From DASWUZ01 sp036401375 (lineage in GTDB: Bacteria; Acidobacteriota; Terriglobia; Terriglobales; Acidobacteriaceae), in contig DASWVB010000011.1 in assembly GCA_036401375.1 (NCBI GenBank), forward strand, positions 1-24,535: a stretch of DNA of 24,535 nucleotides, in the 5' to 3' direction. Positions 22,002-24,535 of the stretch are shown here, piece by piece; the stretch's first letter is position 1, and each line of letters begins with the position of its first letter. Position numbers and translations under genes: made by a program. The notes below the pieces were generated by a model, which had not been told where the DNA came from, did not search any database, and worked only from the letters and a program-made list of their open reading frames with translations.

Positions 22002-24458
22002 TCAGGCCAGAGCAGGCTTAGGGACACGCTCCAGCAGGCGGCGCCAGTTCTTCTGGTTGCGGCGAAAGCTCTTCTTGAGATCTTCGAGGATGCGCTCGAA
22101 GTCGGTGTGTTCGCGCAGGCGGTTCCACGCCGGGTTTTTTGAGAACCAGGGATAGTTTTCGTTGCCGAGATAGATGGCGCGACGCAGCCAGTGCAGCGCC
22201 TCGCTCTCGTCGCCCTCAACGGCGAAGTAGGTTGCAAGCCGGTATGCCATCTCGCTGTCGACCTCTGCGGCGGCGAGCGAACCCTCTTCGATGAGCGAGG
22301 CTGCCCGCTCGCGATCCCCCACCTGCACATAGCACATCGCGAGCGTTGGAAAGGCGATGCGCATCGTCTCGTCGTCGCGGATGACACCCTCGAGGATCGA
22401 GATGGCGTGGCGCATGTCACCCTGGCGCATGCGCTGGTAGGCGACGGAGGTGCGCAGCAGCGGATGCTTGGGCTCGAGCGCCAGCCCCTTCTGCAGCTCT
22501 TCGTCGGCGAGCTCAAGCTGATTCTGATACTGGTAGACGCGGGCGCGGTGGTTGTAGATCACGGGAGCATTGGAGGGGTTGAGCTTCAGGGCCTGGTTGA
22601 ACTGGTCGAGCGCCTCCTCGTAGAGGCCGTCGACGCGCAGCGTGATGCCGGCAATCTGGTGGACGTTCCAGTCGTTCGCAGCGGTGAGCAGCAGGTGCTC
22701 GATGCCGTGCCGAGCGCTCTCTTTTTCACCGCGCGAGAGCAGCATGTAGACGCGGTAGAGGTTAGCCTCCTCTGAGCCGGGATCGAGGTCGAGTGCAGTG
22801 TCAAAGGCGCGCCGTGCGGCCATCACGTGCATGTGGCCGCCGAAGCCGTGACGCACATACTGCAGGTGGGTGATGCCGAGCCCGCTCCATGCCGCGGAAA
22901 AAGTTGCATCTCTCGCGACCACGCTTTCGAAGAGCTCGCGGGCCTTGTCGAGGTCGGTGTGCGAGCCGGTCCTCTGCTGGAAGGACGAGAGCATCGCGCG
23001 TGCCTGCAGGTAATCCTCGGAGAGATCTTCGGGCAGAGGGGCGCTGCGCACCGGGGAGCGATCGGCCGCCGGCTGCAGCTGCCCCACACCCTGGAGGGAT
23101 GCGAAGACTTCGTTACAAATCTCGGTCTGCACCGCGATCAGGTCGAAGGACGGCACGCTGATCGCGCCACCCGCCTTCACGCTCTGACCGGGTACATCGA
23201 GCAGCTGCCAGTTGAGGTCAAAGCCCTTTTCCGAGCGCAGGAAATTGCCGGTGAGGACCCATTGCACGAGCAGCTTCTGCCCGACGGCGAGCGGGTCCAT
23301 CTGCGCGACGGGGATACTCATGAGGGCGCTGGACGGCCGCACGACGAGTGAAGACATGCGGGCCAGCCGCGCGGCGATGGCGTCGGCCAGTGCGAATCCG
23401 TAGAGCGGGGCAACGTCGGCAGCGCCGAAGTTCTGGAAGGGCAGCACGAGGATCGTGTTCTGTTTTGACTGCGTCTCGGCTGACTCGCGGAAGCGCTCGG
23501 CCAGCATGGAGAGCAGGCCGGTGGTGCGCTTCTCCGTCTCGGCGGTGGAGACCGGCAGGTTGGCGGCGGCGTCGCCGGGGATGATGCCGGTCTCGATGCG
23601 CAGCACCTTCATGATGGTCTTGAGGGCCTCGCGCACATCGGCTGCGGAGGCATAGCGCTCTGCCGGATTTTTCTGCAGGCAGCAGAAGATCACGCTGGTC
23701 AGTTCGGGAGGAATCTCAGCCAGCGGCATGGGGTCGATGAACTGGATGGCGCGGATGATCTGAAATTCGTCGGCATCGGGGCGTGCGAAGGGATGACGTC
23801 CGCTGACGAGCTCATAGAGGATGACGCCGAGCGCCCATACATCGCTCTGCACGCTGCTCTGTCCGGTGACGAACTGCTCCGGCGCCATGTAGGCGATGGT
23901 GCCGCCGCGTGCGGTGTAGGTCTGACGGGCGGGGCCCTCGTCACGAGGGGAAGCGCCGGTAGGGTCGAACGCCGCCTCCTCCGCATTGAGGCGGCGCGCC
24001 AAACCGAAGTCGAGGATCTTGACGAGCCCGCCGTCGGTGAGCATGACGTTGGCCGGCTTGAGGTCGCGATGAAAGATGCTGAGCTGATGAGCGGCGCTGA
24101 GACCGTCGGCGATCTGAATGCCGACCGAGAGCACGAGCTGGAGGCTGGCCGGTCCCGCTCCAATGACCTTGTCGAGCGACTGTCCGGGCACATACTGCAT
24201 GACGATGAAGGCTTCGTCGCCCTCTTCGCCTACCTCGTAGATCGCGCAGACGTTGGGGTGTTCGATGGCGGAGGCGAGGCGCGCCTCGCGGAGCACGGTG
24301 GTGCGCATCTGCTCGAGGGTGAGCGTTCCGCGCTTCAGTATCTTGAGCACGACCGGGCGCATGAGCAGGGTGTCGTTCGAGAGGAAGACGACTCCGCTGC
24401 CGCCGGCGCCGAGCTTCCGGATCAGCTCATACTGTTGAACGATACGGCGTGGTTTCAT
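22002..24458 (-). CDS. Ser/Thr protein kinase with TolB-like and TPR regions
   Basis: An 818-residue protein. The Hanks-type kinase domain (about 10-285) is complete: GAGGSGVV (17-24), K39, E58, HRDLKPAN (130-137), DFG (150-152), APE (192-194) and DVWALGV. No membrane segment was seen after it, so the enzyme appears cytosolic. Residues about 335-470 (TILVLPFQNFGAAD ... ADAIAARLARMSSLVVRPSSA) look like the TolB-N/FlgO-like domain often found with signalling modules. Residues about 490-790 form TPR repeats (for example NPSNAPVIYNHRARVYQYQNQ), probably for protein contacts. The ATG at 24458 lies in one arm of a perfect 11-bp inverted repeat, suggesting control of translation. Substrates unknown. 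Such kinases are frequent in acidobacteria. Confidence 0.92.
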   Translation of the reverse strand: MKPRRIVQQYELIRKLGAGGSGVVFLSNDTLLMRPVVLKILKRGTLTLEQMRTTVLREARLASAIEHPNVCAIYEVGEEGDEAFIVMQYVPGQSLDKVIGAGPASLQLVLSVGIQIADGLSAAHQLSIFHRDLKPANVMLTDGGLVKILDFGLARRLNAEEAAFDPTGASPRDEGPARQTYTARGGTIAYMAPEQFVTGQSSVQSDVWALGVILYELVSGRHPFARPDADEFQIIRAIQFIDPMPLAEIPPELTSVIFCCLQKNPAERYASAADVREALKTIMKVLRIETGIIPGDAAANLPVSTAETEKRTTGLLSMLAERFRESAETQSKQNTILVLPFQNFGAADVAPLYGFALADAIAARLARMSSLVVRPSSALMSIPVAQMDPLAVGQKLLVQWVLTGNFLRSEKGFDLNWQLLDVPGQSVKAGGAISVPSFDLIAVQTEICNEVFASLQGVGQLQPAADRSPVRSAPLPEDLSEDYLQARAMLSSFQQRTGSHTDLDKARELFESVVARDATFSAAWSGLGITHLQYVRHGFGGHMHVMAARRAFDTALDLDPGSEEANLYRVYMLLSRGEKESARHGIEHLLLTAANDWNVHQIAGITLRVDGLYEEALDQFNQALKLNPSNAPVIYNHRARVYQYQNQLELADEELQKGLALEPKHPLLRTSVAYQRMRQGDMRHAISILEGVIRDDETMRIAFPTLAMCYVQVGDRERAASLIEEGSLAAAEVDSEMAYRLATYFAVEGDESEALHWLRRAIYLGNENYPWFSKNPAWNRLREHTDFERILEDLKKSFRRNQKNWRRLLERVPKPALA

Positions 24459-24486
24459 CCTGACCCTAGTCTATCGGGTCAGGATG
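24456..24486 (-). promoter_or_regulatory. 11-bp inverted repeat covering the kinase start codon
   Basis: Plus strand: CATCCTGACCC, nine-base spacer, GGGTCAGGATG. In the kinase mRNA the second arm contains the only Shine-Dalgarno-like bases (AGGG) and the AUG itself. The fold would hide the start, or the DNA dyad could be an operator. Confidence 0.55.
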
Positions 24487-24535
24487 AAGGGGTTATGAGC
24501 AGAAGAGGCAGTCAAGTTACCATTCGGCGACGTCG

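Overview
The window looks like the chromosome of a soil acidobacterium (Terriglobia/Acidobacteriaceae-like). This rests on high GC in the core genes (about 60-68% in lines I counted), the gene order tig-clpP-clpX-lon, a Bacillus-type sdhC-sdhA-sdhB set with a di-heme cytochrome b558, a Ser/Thr kinase with TolB-like and TPR regions, and many short accessory modules. The taxonomic call is inference; the window contains no rRNA, tRNA or CRISPR that I could recognise.

Layout. 1-90: start of an exported protein running off the left edge (minus). 192-1071: two-gene minus-strand module, a small HTH-like protein and a TIR/deoxyribosyltransferase-like protein. 1225-1887: Bax inhibitor-1 family membrane protein (minus). 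2303-3547: aldose 1-epimerase-like lipoprotein (plus). 3625-4509 and 4733-5356: divergent atypical SDR and TetR regulator, with two phased dyads in the tetR leader. 5603-11731: protein quality-control block, trigger factor with a His-rich extension, ClpP, ClpX, Lon. 11917-13611: membrane-anchored S41 peptidase homologue (minus), flanked on both sides by copies of a REP-like palindromic element. 14056-18103: succinate dehydrogenase operon, interrupted between sdhA and sdhB by a colicin-D-like toxin gene and a probable immunity/antitoxin gene. 18279-20003: low-GC NACHT NTPase. 20201-20662: VOC/glyoxalase protein. 20705-21151: small membrane protein. 20972-21942: Xre-RES toxin-antitoxin pair (minus). 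22002-24458: Ser/Thr kinase with TolB-like and TPR regions (minus).

How the genes work together. Trigger factor receives nascent chains, and ClpXP and Lon degrade misfolded or regulatory proteins. A terminator between clpX and lon suggests lon is at least partly a separate unit. SdhCAB couples succinate oxidation to quinone reduction, and a good promoter with a dyad in its spacer precedes it. The stretch from 16714 to 21942 is an accessory hotspot with two toxin-antitoxin-like modules and a NACHT protein, which together with the HTH/TIR-like pair at the left suggests phage-defence or stress-abortive functions. Several start regions carry notable dyads: two CGGAG-N5-CTCCG sites before tetR, three GTGGCA half-sites before the Xre antitoxin, and an 11-bp inverted repeat that buries the kinase start codon.
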